Of a DNA stretch of 64,000 bases, positions 14,369-23,239 are shown one piece after another (the first letter of the stretch is position 1; every line of letters starts with the position of its first letter). Below the pieces are notes generated by a model. That model saw nothing but the letters and a program-made list of their open reading frames with translations. It was not told the origin of the DNA and did no database searches. Position numbers and translations under genes: made by a program. The stretch lies in assembly GCF_013408305.1 (NCBI RefSeq), contig NZ_JACBZS010000001.1:1612001-1676000 (forward strand). Reading direction: 5' to 3'. Source of the stretch: Naumannella cuiyingiana. Lineage in GTDB: Bacteria; Actinomycetota; Actinomycetes; Propionibacteriales; Propionibacteriaceae.

Positions 14369-15328
14369 ATGCTGAATCGCCGCTCGTTGTTGTTCTCGCT
14401 CGGCCTGGCCGCCGTCGCGGCCGGCACCGCCGGGTGCTCGGCCCCGGCGCCCGCCGCGCCCGCCGACGACAGCTACTCGCACACGCTCACCGGATACGGC
14501 GGCAAGACCGTCACGCTGCCGCGCGCGCCGCAGCGGGTGGTCACGGACTTCTACTCGCTCGCGGCGATGGCGCCGTACGGGATCCGGCCGGTCGGGGCCT
14601 GGGGCTACGGGCTCGCCGACGACACCTCGCTCGGCGGGGCGTCGATCGAGGGCGTGCCGATCGTCGGCAAGGACGCCGAGTTCAACCTCGAGACGCTGGC
14701 CGGTCTCACCCCGGACGTGCTGATCGGATTCGGCAATGCCGACGGCACCGGGTGGACGTGGTGGGAGGAGCCCGTCGCGGAGCAGGCCACGGCCATCGCC
14801 CCGTTCATGCCGATCGAGATGCGTGGACGCGGTGTGGACGAGCTGATCGGGGAGTACGCCGAACTGGCGCGTTCCCTGGGCGGCGCCGTCGACACCCCCG
14901 AGCTCGCCCGGGCCCGCGACGACTACGCGGCCGCCCAGGAGCGGATCCGCGGCCTCGCCGCCGACAAGCAACTCACGGTCCTGCCGCTGTCGATCGGCGC
15001 CGACACCAACTATGTCGGCGTGAACCAGGCCCAGCTCCAACTGCTCGGTGCGTGCGGCGTGCGGTTCACCGAGTACCCGGTCGAGGGCGACAGCGCGTGG
15101 GCGGAGGTGAGCTGGGAGAATCTCGCCGGCGACGAGTCCGACCTGATCATGGTGCTCGACGGCTACCCGGCGGAGGCGGAGAAGAATCCGGTCTTCGGCG
15201 ATCTGGCGGCGATCCGGGCGGGGCAGCGTACCCCCTGGAACGACAAGCGGCCCTATCACCACGCGAACTACGCCGCCTGGCTCAACCAGTTCGCCGACGC
15301 CTACACCGCCGCCCGTCCCCTGACCTGA
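14369..15328 (+). CDS. Iron-siderophore ABC transporter substrate-binding lipoprotein
   Basis: A 319-residue FecB/FhuD-type periplasmic-binding protein. The N-terminus has a basic start, a hydrophobic stretch and a lipobox ending in TAGCSAP, so it should be lipid-anchored outside the membrane. The two lobes are joined by a long helix (near residues 160-200). Conserved features include KTVTLPRAPQRVVTDF and a C-terminal PYHHANYAAWLNQF. ATG at 14369 is preferred over GTG at 14351 because the latter lies inside the iron box. No FecCD permease or ATPase gene adjoins it, so it must use a transporter encoded elsewhere. The iron box predicts repression when iron is sufficient. Confidence 0.88.
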   Translation: MLNRRSLLFSLGLAAVAAGTAGCSAPAPAAPADDSYSHTLTGYGGKTVTLPRAPQRVVTDFYSLAAMAPYGIRPVGAWGYGLADDTSLGGASIEGVPIVGKDAEFNLETLAGLTPDVLIGFGNADGTGWTWWEEPVAEQATAIAPFMPIEMRGRGVDELIGEYAELARSLGGAVDTPELARARDDYAAAQERIRGLAADKQLTVLPLSIGADTNYVGVNQAQLQLLGACGVRFTEYPVEGDSAWAEVSWENLAGDESDLIMVLDGYPAEAEKNPVFGDLAAIRAGQRTPWNDKRPYHHANYAAWLNQFADAYTAARPLT

Positions 15329-15351
15329 CCACACGGGCGGTTGCCGCCCGC

Positions 15352-15401
15352 GTCAAGATTTCGTCAAGATCACGGCGCCGGTCGCCAAGAACCCGTCAAG
15401 A
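15352..15401 (+). promoter_or_regulatory. Tandem GTCAAGA repeats, putative KdpE operator
   Basis: GTCAAGA occurs at 15352, 15363 and 15395, with a degenerate copy (GCCAAGA) at 15384. Spacings are 11, 21 and 11 bp, so the sites form two pairs of half-sites one helical turn apart on one DNA face, as OmpR/PhoB-family dimers bind. They end about 10 nt before a TAACGG sequence (15411) that could be the kdp -10. KdpE, an OmpR-family regulator, is encoded in the same locus. Confidence 0.55.
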
Positions 15402-15404
15402 ACC

Positions 15405-15426
15405 CCCGCGTAACGGTCCACGCGGG
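15405..15426 (+). promoter_or_regulatory. Hairpin in kdp leader
   Basis: CCCGCGT-n8-ACGCGGG is a perfect 7-bp stem just before the first small kdp ORF. It overlaps the possible -10 element, so it may equally be an accidental GC-rich dyad. Confidence 0.3.
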
Positions 15427-15441
15427 TGTGTCCTGACGGAC

Positions 15442-15528
15442 GTGTTCGATGCACTGTTCCTGATCATCCTGATCGCGTTCTTCGCCACCGTCGCCACCCT
15501 CGCCACGGTTCGTGGAGCCCGGCCGTGA
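15442..15528 (+). CDS. 28-residue membrane ORF upstream of kdpF
   Basis: GTG at 15442 opens a 28-residue frame ([20 protein letters not shown] then ATVRGARP): one hydrophobic helix followed by a positively charged end, predicting a single-pass membrane peptide. Its stop overlaps the kdpF GTG by 4 nt, the same coupling used through the operon. The ribosome site is weak. I do not know a named family, though its position and shape suggest a second small subunit or stabiliser of the KdpFABC pump, or a leader peptide. Confidence 0.5.
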   Translation: MFDALFLIILIAFFATVATLATVRGARP

Positions 15529-15626
15529 CCGACCTCCTCGCCATCGAGAACATCGCGGGCCTGGTGATCGCCGCGGCGCTCTTGTGCTACCTGCTCCATT
15601 CACTGGTCTTCCCCGACCGCTACTGA
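15525..15626 (+). CDS. kdpF: K+-transporting ATPase small subunit KdpF
   Basis: A 33-residue single-helix peptide ([20 protein letters not shown]) ending in PDRY. The aliphatic helix, the CYLLHSL segment and the P-(D/E)-R-(F/Y) end match KdpF, which stabilises the KdpABC complex in the membrane. GTG at 15525 overlaps the preceding ORF by 4 nt. kdpA follows after 9 nt. Confidence 0.8.
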   Translation: MTDLLAIENIAGLVIAAALLCYLLHSLVFPDRY

Positions 15627-15635
15627 GGACCGACC

Positions 15636-17297
15636 ATGACCCCGACCGCCGCCGGCGCGCTGCAGGCCGGCCTCTTGATCATGCTCATCGCCGCCTGTCA
15701 CGACCCGGTGGGCCGGCTGCTGTACGCCACCGCCACCGGCGAGCGCCACCTCCGCGTCGAGCGGGTGATCTACCGCCTGATCGGCGTCGATCCGCGTGCC
15801 GAGCAGAATGCCCGCAACTATCTGCTGGCCGTGCTCGGCTTCAGCCTCGCGGGCGTCCTGCTGCTGTACGCCATGCTGCGGCTCCAGGCGTACCTGCCGA
15901 TGAGCCTGGACCGTCCCGGCTTCGAACCCGACGGCGCGTTCAACACCGCGATCTCGTTCGTCACCAATACCAACTGGCAGTGGTACTCGGGCGACTCCGC
16001 CCTCGGACACACGGTGCAGATGGCGGGCCTCTCGGTCCAGAACTTCCTCTCCGGCGCGGTCGGCATCTGCGTCGCGTTCGTACTGGTACGCGGATTCGCC
16101 CGGGGCGGCACCGAGCAGCTCGGCAATTTCTGGGTCGACCTGACCCGGGTCACGCTGCGCGTGCTGCTGCCGCTGTCGATCATCGTCGCCGTGCTCTTCC
16201 TGCTGGGCGGCGCGGTGCAGAACTTCGCCGCGCCGGTACCGGTCGACACCCTGAACGGCGGCCAGCAGCTCATCCCCGGCGGCCCGGTCGCGTCCCAGGA
16301 GGCGATCAAGCAGCTCGGCACCAATGGCGGCGGCTTCTACAACGCCAATGCCGCACATCCCTTCGAGAATCCCAATCCGGCGACCAACCTGCTGTCGATC
16401 TGGGCGCTGCTGGTGATCCCGTTCTCGCTGCCCCATGCCTTCGGCAAGATGGTCGGCGACCGCCGCCAGGGGATCGCGACCACCGCGATCATGGGTACGC
16501 TCTGGCTCGGCTCGGTGATCATCATCACCGCCTCCGAGATCGCCGGCCGCGGCACGGCACCCGTCGCCGCCGGCGGCGCGCTGGAGGGCAAGGAGGCCCG
16601 CTTCGGCGAATGGGCCTCCGCGCTCTACGCCGCCTCCACCACCGGCACGTCGACCGGCGCCGTGAACGCGATGCACGACTCGTTCACCGCCGCGGGCGGC
16701 GGGATGGCCATGCTGAACATGATGCTCGGCGAGGTCTCCCCCGGCGGCGTCGGCACCGGCCTGTACTCGATGCTGATGATCGCGGTGCTGACCGTCTTCC
16801 TGGCGGGCCTGATGGTCGGCCGCAGCCCGGAGTACCTCGGCAAGCGGATCGGCCGCGACGATATCACCCTGGTCGCGCTTGCCATGTTGGCGATGCCGTT
16901 CGCGCTGCTGGTCGGCGCGGCGATCTCGATCATGAACCCGAGCGGTCTGGACTCGCTGGCCAATACCGGGCCGCACGGCCTGTCGGAGATGCTCTACGGG
17001 TACGCCTCGGCCGCCAACAACAACGGCTCGGCCTTCGCTGGCCTGAGCGCGGGCACGCCGCTGCTGAACACGGGCCTCGGTCTGGCCATGCTGATCGGGC
17101 GGTTCGTGCCGATCGCCTGCGTGCTGTTGCTGGCCGGCCGGCTGGCCGCCCAGCCGCGTACCGAGGCCAACGCCGGGACGTTCCCGACCCACGGCCCGCT
17201 GTTCGTCTCGCTGGCGACGTTCGTGGTGATCGTCGTCGCCGGGCTCACCTTCTTCCCGGCGCTCGCGCTGGGCCCGATCGCGGAGGCACTCGCATGA
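15636..17297 (+). CDS. kdpA: K+-transporting ATPase subunit KdpA
   Basis: The 553-residue potassium-binding channel-like subunit of the high-affinity Kdp pump, with about 10 membrane helices. The four selectivity-filter regions are visible: [43 protein letters not shown] and [12 protein letters not shown]. Length is normal. GAGGACC precedes the ATG at 15636. Its stop overlaps kdpB by 4 nt. Confidence 0.97.
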   Translation: MTPTAAGALQAGLLIMLIAACHDPVGRLLYATATGERHLRVERVIYRLIGVDPRAEQNARNYLLAVLGFSLAGVLLLYAMLRLQAYLPMSLDRPGFEPDGAFNTAISFVTNTNWQWYSGDSALGHTVQMAGLSVQNFLSGAVGICVAFVLVRGFARGGTEQLGNFWVDLTRVTLRVLLPLSIIVAVLFLLGGAVQNFAAPVPVDTLNGGQQLIPGGPVASQEAIKQLGTNGGGFYNANAAHPFENPNPATNLLSIWALLVIPFSLPHAFGKMVGDRRQGIATTAIMGTLWLGSVIIITASEIAGRGTAPVAAGGALEGKEARFGEWASALYAASTTGTSTGAVNAMHDSFTAAGGGMAMLNMMLGEVSPGGVGTGLYSMLMIAVLTVFLAGLMVGRSPEYLGKRIGRDDITLVALAMLAMPFALLVGAAISIMNPSGLDSLANTGPHGLSEMLYGYASAANNNGSAFAGLSAGTPLLNTGLGLAMLIGRFVPIACVLLLAGRLAAQPRTEANAGTFPTHGPLFVSLATFVVIVVAGLTFFPALALGPIAEALA

Positions 17298-19414
17298 ACA
17301 CCCGTACCGACACCGGCCCCACCCGCACCGGCCCCACCCGCACCGGCCCGCGCGCCTCGCTGCCCGATCCGGCCGGCGGCGCCCGGGCGGGCGCGCAGGG
17401 TCCGACCCGCGGCGGGTTCGGCTCCGAGGTGATCATCGCGGCCATCCCGGGGGCGTTCCGTCGGCTCGACCCGCGACACCTTCTGCGCCAACCGGTGCTG
17501 TTCGTGGTCTGGGTTGGCTCGGTGCTCGCCACCGTCCTCACCGTGCTGCACCCGAGCGTGTTCTCGGTCGGCCTGGTGATCTGGCTGTGGGCGACCGTGC
17601 TGTTCGCCAATCTCGCCGAGGCGATCGCCGAGGGCCGCGGGAAGGCCCAGGCGGCCAGCCTGCGCGCCGCCCGGACCGATGCCGTGGCGCGCCGGCTGAC
17701 CGACGGCATCGAGGAGTCGGTGCCCGCTTCCGCGCTGTCGCGCGGCGACCTGGTCGTCGTCGAGGCCGGCGAGGTGATCCCGGGCGACGGCGATGTCGTC
17801 GAGGGCGTCGCCAGCGTCGACGAGTCCGCGATCACCGGCGAGTCGGCCCCGGTGATCCGCGAGTCCGGCGGCGACCGTTCCGCGGTCACCGGCGGCACCC
17901 GGGTGCTCTCGGACCGGATCGTGGTCAAGATCACCCAGCAGCCCGGGGAATCCTTCCTGGACAAGATGATCGCCCTGGTCGAGGGGGCCGATCGGCGGCG
18001 TACTCCCAACGAGGTCGCGCTGACCATCGTGTTGTCGGCGCTGACCATCATCTTCTTGCTGGCCGTCGTCACCCTGCAGGCGTTCGCCGTCTACTCCGGC
18101 GGGCAGCAGCAGGTGATCGTGCTGGTGGCGCTGCTGGTCTGCCTCATCCCGACCACCATCGGCGCCCTGCTGTCGGCCATCGGCATCGCCGGCATGGACC
18201 GGCTGGTCCGTCGCAATGTGCTCGCCATGTCCGGCCGTGCCGTCGAGGCCGCCGGCGATGTCGGCGTACTGCTGCTGGACAAGACCGGCACCATCACCCA
18301 CGGCAACCGGCAGGCCCGCGAGATCACCCCCGTCCGCGGCGTCGAGGTCGCCGACCTGGCCGCGGCGGCACGGTTGTCGTCGCTGGCGGACGAGACGCCC
18401 GAGGGCCGCTCGATCGTCGACCTGGTCGCCGCCGACCACGGCGCGCTCGGCGATGCACCGCCCGGCTGCGCGTTCGTCGCCTTCACCGCGCAGACCCGGA
18501 TGAGCGGGGTCGACCTCCCCGGCGGGGGGTGCATCCGCAAGGGCGCGGCGAGCGCCTGCGTCGCATGGGTACGCGCCACCGGCGGCACCGTGGGCGACGA
18601 CATCACCGAGGCGGTCGACCGGGTCGCTGCTGTCGGCGGTACGCCGCTGGTGGTCGCCGAACAGCCCGCCGACGGGCCGGCCCGCTGCCTGGGCGTGATC
18701 TTCCTCGCCGATGTGGTCAAGGACGGCATCTCCGAGCGCTTCGACGCGCTCCGCGCGATGGGCATCCGGACGGTGATGATCACCGGCGACAACCGCCGCA
18801 CGGCCGCCCACATCGCCGCCGAGGCGGGAGTCGACGACTTCCTCGCCGAGGCCAGGCCGGAGGACAAGGTGGCCCTGATCACCGCCGAACAGGCCAAGGG
18901 GCATCTGGTGGCGATGGCCGGTGACGGCACCAACGACGCGCCGGCGCTGGCCCGGGCCGATGTCGGTGTCGCGATGAACACCGGCACCACCGCGGCCAAG
19001 GAGGCCGGCAACATGGTCGATCTCGATTCCGACCCGACCAAGCTGATCGAGACGGTCGAGATCGGCAAGCAGTTGCTGATGACCCGGGGCGCCCTGACGA
19101 CCTTCTCCATCGCCAACGATGTCGCGAAGTACTTCGCGATCATCCCCGCCATGTTCGCCGCCGTGTTTCCCCAGCTCGCCGTGCTGAACATCATGGGGCT
19201 GTCCTCGCCGAGCTCGGCGATCCTGTCCGCGGTGATCTTCAACGCGCTGATCATCGTGGCCCTGATCCCGTTGGCGCTGAAGGGGGTACGCTCGCGCGCC
19301 CGCTCGGCCGCCGATCTGCTGCGGCGCAATCTGCTGATCTATGGCGTCGGCGGCCTGATCGCCCCGTTCATCGGGATCAAGCTGATCGATCTCGTCGTCT
19401 CGCTCCTCGTTTGA
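17294..19414 (+). CDS. kdpB: K+-transporting P-type ATPase subunit KdpB
   Basis: The 706-residue catalytic P-type ATPase of the Kdp pump. The phosphorylated Asp is residue 329 in DKTGTIT; the dephosphorylation loop TGES lies in [10 protein letters not shown]; the hinge [10 protein letters not shown] and the nucleotide region KGA (CIRKGAAS) are present. The N-terminus is longer than usual, by about 35 residues, and holds the repeated unit TRTGP. An internal ATG is not needed because ATG at 17294 overlaps the kdpA stop by 4 nt. It couples ATP hydrolysis to K+ uptake through KdpA. Confidence 0.97.
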   Translation: MNTRTDTGPTRTGPTRTGPRASLPDPAGGARAGAQGPTRGGFGSEVIIAAIPGAFRRLDPRHLLRQPVLFVVWVGSVLATVLTVLHPSVFSVGLVIWLWATVLFANLAEAIAEGRGKAQAASLRAARTDAVARRLTDGIEESVPASALSRGDLVVVEAGEVIPGDGDVVEGVASVDESAITGESAPVIRESGGDRSAVTGGTRVLSDRIVVKITQQPGESFLDKMIALVEGADRRRTPNEVALTIVLSALTIIFLLAVVTLQAFAVYSGGQQQVIVLVALLVCLIPTTIGALLSAIGIAGMDRLVRRNVLAMSGRAVEAAGDVGVLLLDKTGTITHGNRQAREITPVRGVEVADLAAAARLSSLADETPEGRSIVDLVAADHGALGDAPPGCAFVAFTAQTRMSGVDLPGGGCIRKGAASACVAWVRATGGTVGDDITEAVDRVAAVGGTPLVVAEQPADGPARCLGVIFLADVVKDGISERFDALRAMGIRTVMITGDNRRTAAHIAAEAGVDDFLAEARPEDKVALITAEQAKGHLVAMAGDGTNDAPALARADVGVAMNTGTTAAKEAGNMVDLDSDPTKLIETVEIGKQLLMTRGALTTFSIANDVAKYFAIIPAMFAAVFPQLAVLNIMGLSSPSSAILSAVIFNALIIVALIPLALKGVRSRARSAADLLRRNLLIYGVGGLIAPFIGIKLIDLVVSLLV
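17311..17349 (+). repeat. 15-bp tandem repeat in kdpB start
   Basis: CACCGGCCCCACCCG occurs twice head to tail (17311-17325, 17326-17340) and a third copy is begun (17341-17349). The unit is a multiple of three, so copy-number change would lengthen or shorten the TRTGP-rich KdpB N-terminus without frameshift. Confidence 0.6.
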
Positions 19415-19439
19415 TCCCCACACCGCCAAGGAACTGATC

Positions 19440-20018
19440 ATGTCTGCCCTTTCTCGCCACACCTTCGCCGGGCTCCGCGCGCTGGCCGTCTTCACGCTGC
19501 TGCTCGGCATCGGCTACCCGTTGCTCGTCTTCGGCATCGGCCAGGTCGCCGCCCCCTGGCAGGCGGGCGGGTCGCTGGTCAGCGCCGGCGGGCGGCCGGT
19601 CGGTTCGGCGCTGATCGGGCAGACCTTCGACCAGCCGGGACAACTGTGGGGCCGGCCCTCGGCCGCCGGCGACGGCTATGACGCCCAGTCCTCCGGCGGC
19701 AGCAATCTCGGCCCGAACGACGCCGGCCTGACCGAGGAGATCGCGGCGCGCCGGGCGTACCTCGCCGAGGTCAACGGGGTGCTGCCCGAGCAGGTCCCCG
19801 CCGACGCCGTGACCGCCTCCGGCTCTGGGCTCGACCCGCACATCTCCCCCGCCTACGCCGAGATCCAGGTCGAGCGGATCGCCCGCGCCCGCGGGGTGAC
19901 CGGGCTGCAGGTGCGAGCGGCGATCGCCGAGGCGACCGATGACCGGCTGCTCGGCTTCCTCGGTCAGCCCACGGTGAACGTGGTGCAGGCCAATCTGGCG
20001 CTGGACCGGCTGTCCTAG
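19440..20018 (+). CDS. kdpC: K+-transporting ATPase subunit KdpC
   Basis: A 192-residue accessory subunit with a single N-terminal membrane helix (residues about 12-38) and an extracytoplasmic domain. Diagnostic features are GRPVGSALIGQTF, FWGRPSA-like LWGRPSAAGDGYDAQSSGGSN split across residues 67-87, the DPHISPAYAEIQVERIARAR segment, and VNVVQANLALDRL at the end. AAGGAACTG precedes the ATG. It stabilises nucleotide binding by KdpB. Its TAG stop forms part of the -10 element of kdpD. Confidence 0.95.
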   Translation: MSALSRHTFAGLRALAVFTLLLGIGYPLLVFGIGQVAAPWQAGGSLVSAGGRPVGSALIGQTFDQPGQLWGRPSAAGDGYDAQSSGGSNLGPNDAGLTEEIAARRAYLAEVNGVLPEQVPADAVTASGSGLDPHISPAYAEIQVERIARARGVTGLQVRAAIAEATDDRLLGFLGQPTVNVVQANLALDRLS

Positions 20019-20021
20019 GCT
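20016..20021 (+). promoter_or_regulatory. -10-like element before kdpD
   Basis: TAGGCT begins at the kdpC stop codon and is followed by eight bases and the GTG of kdpD. This would allow kdpDE to be transcribed leaderlessly apart from kdpFABC, as well as by read-through. Confidence 0.4.
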
Positions 20022-20029
20022 GGCTCCTT

Positions 20030-22531
20030 GTGACGGGAGGCGACCGCCGGGGCGAGCTGCGGGTCCTGCTCGGGGCCGCCCCGGGTGTGGGCAAGACCTA
20101 CGCGATGCTGAACGAGGGCCGGCGGCGCGCCGCCCGCGGCACCGACGTGGTGGTCGGGTTCGTCGAGACCCATGGCCGGGCCCGCACGGCCGAGCAGGTG
20201 GCGGGGCTGGAGGTGATCGCGCGCCGGACCGTCGCCCACCGCGGCGCGGAGTTCACCGAGATGGATGTCGACGCGATCCTCGCCCGCGAGCCGCAGGTGG
20301 TGCTGGTCGACGAGCTGGCCCACACGAATGTGCCCGGGTCGCGGCACGCGCGCCGCTGCGCCGATGTCGAGGAACTGCTCGCGGCGGGCATCGACGTGAT
20401 CACCACCGTGAACGTGCAGCACCTGGAGTCCCTGAACGATGTGGTCGAGTCGATCACCGGCATCCGACAGAACGAGACCGTGCCGGATGCCGTGGTCCGG
20501 GCCGCCGACCAGATCGAGCTCGTCGACATGGCGCCGGAGGCGCTGCGCCGCCGGATGGCGCACGGCAATGTCTACCCGGCCGAGCGCGTCGATGCCGCGC
20601 TGCACAACTATTTCCGGCCGGGCAACCTGGCCGCGCTGCGGGAGCTGGCGCTGCTCTGGGTGGCCGATCGGGTCGATGCCGGGCTGGCCCGCTACCGGAC
20701 CGAGCACCGGATCGACGCGCCCTGGCCGACCCGGGACCGGGTGGTCGTCGCGCTCTCCGGCGGACCCGAGGGTGCGGCGCTGATCCGCCGCGGCGCGCGT
20801 ACCGCGGGGAAGGGCGTGGGCGGCGAGCTGCACGCCGTCTACGTTGCCCGCAGCGACGGGCTGGCCCACCGCGATTCCCGGGCCCTGCATGATCAGCGGG
20901 CGCTGGTCGAGGACCTCGCCGGCACCTTCCACACCTTGACCGGCGACGATCCGGCCGAGGCGGTGCTGGAGTACGCCCGGAGCGTGAACGCCACCTCGAT
21001 CGTGGTCGGACAGTCGCGCCGCCGGTCCTGGCAGCGGCTCGTCCGGACGCCGGTCAGTGCCCGCATCGTCGGCGGCTCGGGCGACATCGACTGTCAGATT
21101 GTCACCCACGACTGGGTGGGCAGCGGGGCGAATCCCACGCCCCGCCAGCTCAGCCTGCGGCGGCGGTTGATCGGCGCCGTGCTTGCCGTGGTCCTGCCGG
21201 TGCTGCTGACGGCCTTCTTCGCCGCCTCCCCCGCGCTGCAGGGCCACCAGGTGTCGCTGGTCAGCTTCCTCGCCGCGACGGTGCTGGTCGCGCTGGTCGG
21301 CGGGCTGGTGCCGGCGATCGTCGCGGCGCTGCTGAGCAGCATGTTGATCAACTTCTTCTTCACCGATCCGCGCTACACCCTGACCATCGCCGATCCGTTG
21401 AATGTGGCCGGGCTGATCATCTTCGTCGTGGTGGCGGTCGCGGTCTCGCTGGTGGTCGGCGGTGCGGCACGACGGGCCCGGCAGGCCGCCGAGGCCAGGG
21501 CCGAGGCCGACACGCTGCTGGCGCTGACCACCGACACCCTGCGACCCGAGGCGTCGGTCTCCTCGGTGCTGGCCCGGATCCAGGAGACCTTCCGGCAGCG
21601 GGTCGTGCTGTTGCGCCATCGCGACAGCGACACCGCACCCTGGGTGGTGGAGGCGCGGGCGGGCGGCACCGCCGAGGGGGCGCCGGACACCGAGCTGGCA
21701 CTGGACGACCGGCGCTCGTTCGCGCTGCACGGCCGCGGGTTGACCCCGGCCGAGCAGCGGGTGCTGACCGCATTCGGCAACCAGGTGATGGCCCAGTTGG
21801 AGCGCCACGACCTCGCCGCCGAGGCCGGCCAGGCCCGCGAGCTGGCCGCCCGGAACGCCTTCCAGACCTCGCTGCTGGCCGCGGTCTCACACGATCTGCG
21901 GACCCCGCTGGCCTCGATCAAGGCGGGCCTCGGCGGCGTCCTGGCCGAGGACGTGGACCTGCCCGAACACCACCGCCGCGAGTTGTTGATCATGGCCGAC
22001 GAGAGCGCGGACCGACTGTCGCGGTTGATCGGGAATCTGCTCGACATGACCCGCCTGCAGACCCAGGAGATGGCGGTGCAGCGCCGCCGCGTACTGGTCG
22101 ACGAGGTGTTGCGCGGCGCGCTCGCCGGCGCGGATGCGGATGCCGTCTCGGTGGACCAGCGCGGCCAGTTGCTGCTGATCGACACCGACCGGGGGCTCGC
22201 CGAGCGGATCCTCGCCAATGTGGTGGACAATGCGGTACGCCATCAGCCACCCGGGCAGCCGGTCCGCGTCGACATCGCCGCGCTGCCCGAACAAGATCGC
22301 GTGGAGGTGCGGGTGATCGATCATGGTCCGGGCGTCAGCGCCGATGTCCGCGGACGGATGTTCCGGGCATTCCAGCGCGCCGGCGATGCGCCGGCCGGGT
22401 CGGGCCTCGGGCTCGGGTTGGCCGTCGCCGCCGGATTCGCCGACGCGGTCGGCGCCCGGATCCAGGCCGAGGACACACCGGGCGGCGGGCTGACGATGAT
22501 CATCTCGTTCCCGGCAGGGCAGGCCCGATGA
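20030..22531 (+). CDS. kdpD: Osmosensitive K+ channel sensor histidine kinase KdpD
   Basis: An 833-residue sensor kinase. The N-terminal KdpD domain has Walker A GAAPGVGKT (residues about 14-22) and Walker B VVLVDELAHTN. A universal-stress-protein-like domain follows (near 235-365), then four closely packed membrane helices (about 375-490), a GAF-like region and the kinase core. The phosphorylated His is residue 621 in AVSHDLRTPLASIK; N, G1 and G2 boxes are NVVDNAVRH, DHGPGV and GSGLGLGLAVA. Full-length organisation matches KdpD. It senses K+ limitation and phosphorylates KdpE, whose ATG overlaps the stop of this gene. Confidence 0.96.
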   Translation: MTGGDRRGELRVLLGAAPGVGKTYAMLNEGRRRAARGTDVVVGFVETHGRARTAEQVAGLEVIARRTVAHRGAEFTEMDVDAILAREPQVVLVDELAHTNVPGSRHARRCADVEELLAAGIDVITTVNVQHLESLNDVVESITGIRQNETVPDAVVRAADQIELVDMAPEALRRRMAHGNVYPAERVDAALHNYFRPGNLAALRELALLWVADRVDAGLARYRTEHRIDAPWPTRDRVVVALSGGPEGAALIRRGARTAGKGVGGELHAVYVARSDGLAHRDSRALHDQRALVEDLAGTFHTLTGDDPAEAVLEYARSVNATSIVVGQSRRRSWQRLVRTPVSARIVGGSGDIDCQIVTHDWVGSGANPTPRQLSLRRRLIGAVLAVVLPVLLTAFFAASPALQGHQVSLVSFLAATVLVALVGGLVPAIVAALLSSMLINFFFTDPRYTLTIADPLNVAGLIIFVVVAVAVSLVVGGAARRARQAAEARAEADTLLALTTDTLRPEASVSSVLARIQETFRQRVVLLRHRDSDTAPWVVEARAGGTAEGAPDTELALDDRRSFALHGRGLTPAEQRVLTAFGNQVMAQLERHDLAAEAGQARELAARNAFQTSLLAAVSHDLRTPLASIKAGLGGVLAEDVDLPEHHRRELLIMADESADRLSRLIGNLLDMTRLQTQEMAVQRRRVLVDEVLRGALAGADADAVSVDQRGQLLLIDTDRGLAERILANVVDNAVRHQPPGQPVRVDIAALPEQDRVEVRVIDHGPGVSADVRGRMFRAFQRAGDAPAGSGLGLGLAVAAGFADAVGARIQAEDTPGGGLTMIISFPAGQAR

Positions 22532-23238
22532 CGGAGCCCACCCCAAGGATCCTGGTGGTCGACGACGAGCCGTCGCTCAGCCGGGCACTGAAGATCAACC
22601 TCTCCGCCCGCGGCTATCAGGTGATCACGGCCGCCGACGCGGGCGCCGCGCTGCGCGCGATGGCCGATGCGCACGTCGATCTGGTACTGCTCGATCTGGG
22701 CCTGCCCGATGCCGACGGGATGGAGGTGCTCGCGGGCATCCGGGGCTGGTCGAGCGTACCGATCATCGTGTTGTCCGCGCGGCAGGCGGCCGACGACAAG
22801 GTCGAGGCGCTGGACGCCGGCGCCGACGACTATGTGACGAAGCCGTTCGAGCTGACCGAGCTGCTGGCCCGGATCCGGGCCGGGCTGCGCCACCGCCGCG
22901 AGGCGCCCGCCGAACCCGTGCTGAGCGCGGGCGAGCTGCGGATCGACCTGGCCCGCTCGATCGTCGAACGGTCGGGTACGCCCGTGCGGCTCACCCCGAC
23001 CGAGTGGCGGCTGCTGGAGATCTTGGCCCGGCACCCCGACACGCTGGTCAGCCAGGCGCGGCTGCTCGCCGAGGTCTGGGGCCCGGGGTATGAGAAGGAG
23101 ACGCACTACCTGCGTACCTATTTCGCCACCCTGCGCCGCAAGCTCGAGGCCGACCCCGCCCGTCCCGTGCACCTGATCACCGAGCCCGGGCTCGGCTACC
23201 GGCTGGTCACCGGGCGCGCGGCCGCAGGCGACGCGTGA
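22528..23238 (+). CDS. kdpE: Response regulator KdpE
   Basis: A 236-residue OmpR-family response regulator. The receiver domain has acidic residues at DDE (12-14), the phospho-acceptor Asp56 in VLLDLGLPDADG and Lys105 in YVTKPFE. The C-terminal winged helix includes LTPTEWRLLEILARHP and the recognition segment ETHYLRTYFATLRRKLE. It activates kdp transcription; the repeated GTCAAGA half-sites at 15352-15401 are the probable target. It overlaps kdpD by 4 nt. Its stop and that of the convergent amidohydrolase gene are separated by one base. Confidence 0.96.
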   Translation: MTEPTPRILVVDDEPSLSRALKINLSARGYQVITAADAGAALRAMADAHVDLVLLDLGLPDADGMEVLAGIRGWSSVPIIVLSARQAADDKVEALDAGADDYVTKPFELTELLARIRAGLRHRREAPAEPVLSAGELRIDLARSIVERSGTPVRLTPTEWRLLEILARHPDTLVSQARLLAEVWGPGYEKETHYLRTYFATLRRKLEADPARPVHLITEPGLGYRLVTGRAAAGDA

Positions 23239-23239
23239 G

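Noticed and set aside
17311-17349. Phase-variable repeat in kdpB
   Set aside because: The repeat unit is 15 bp, so copy changes would keep the frame; no switch-like on/off effect is expected.
16994-19510. 838-codon open frame antisense to kdpB/kdpC
   Set aside because: It covers an unmistakable kdpB on the other strand and shows no known motif or start signal.
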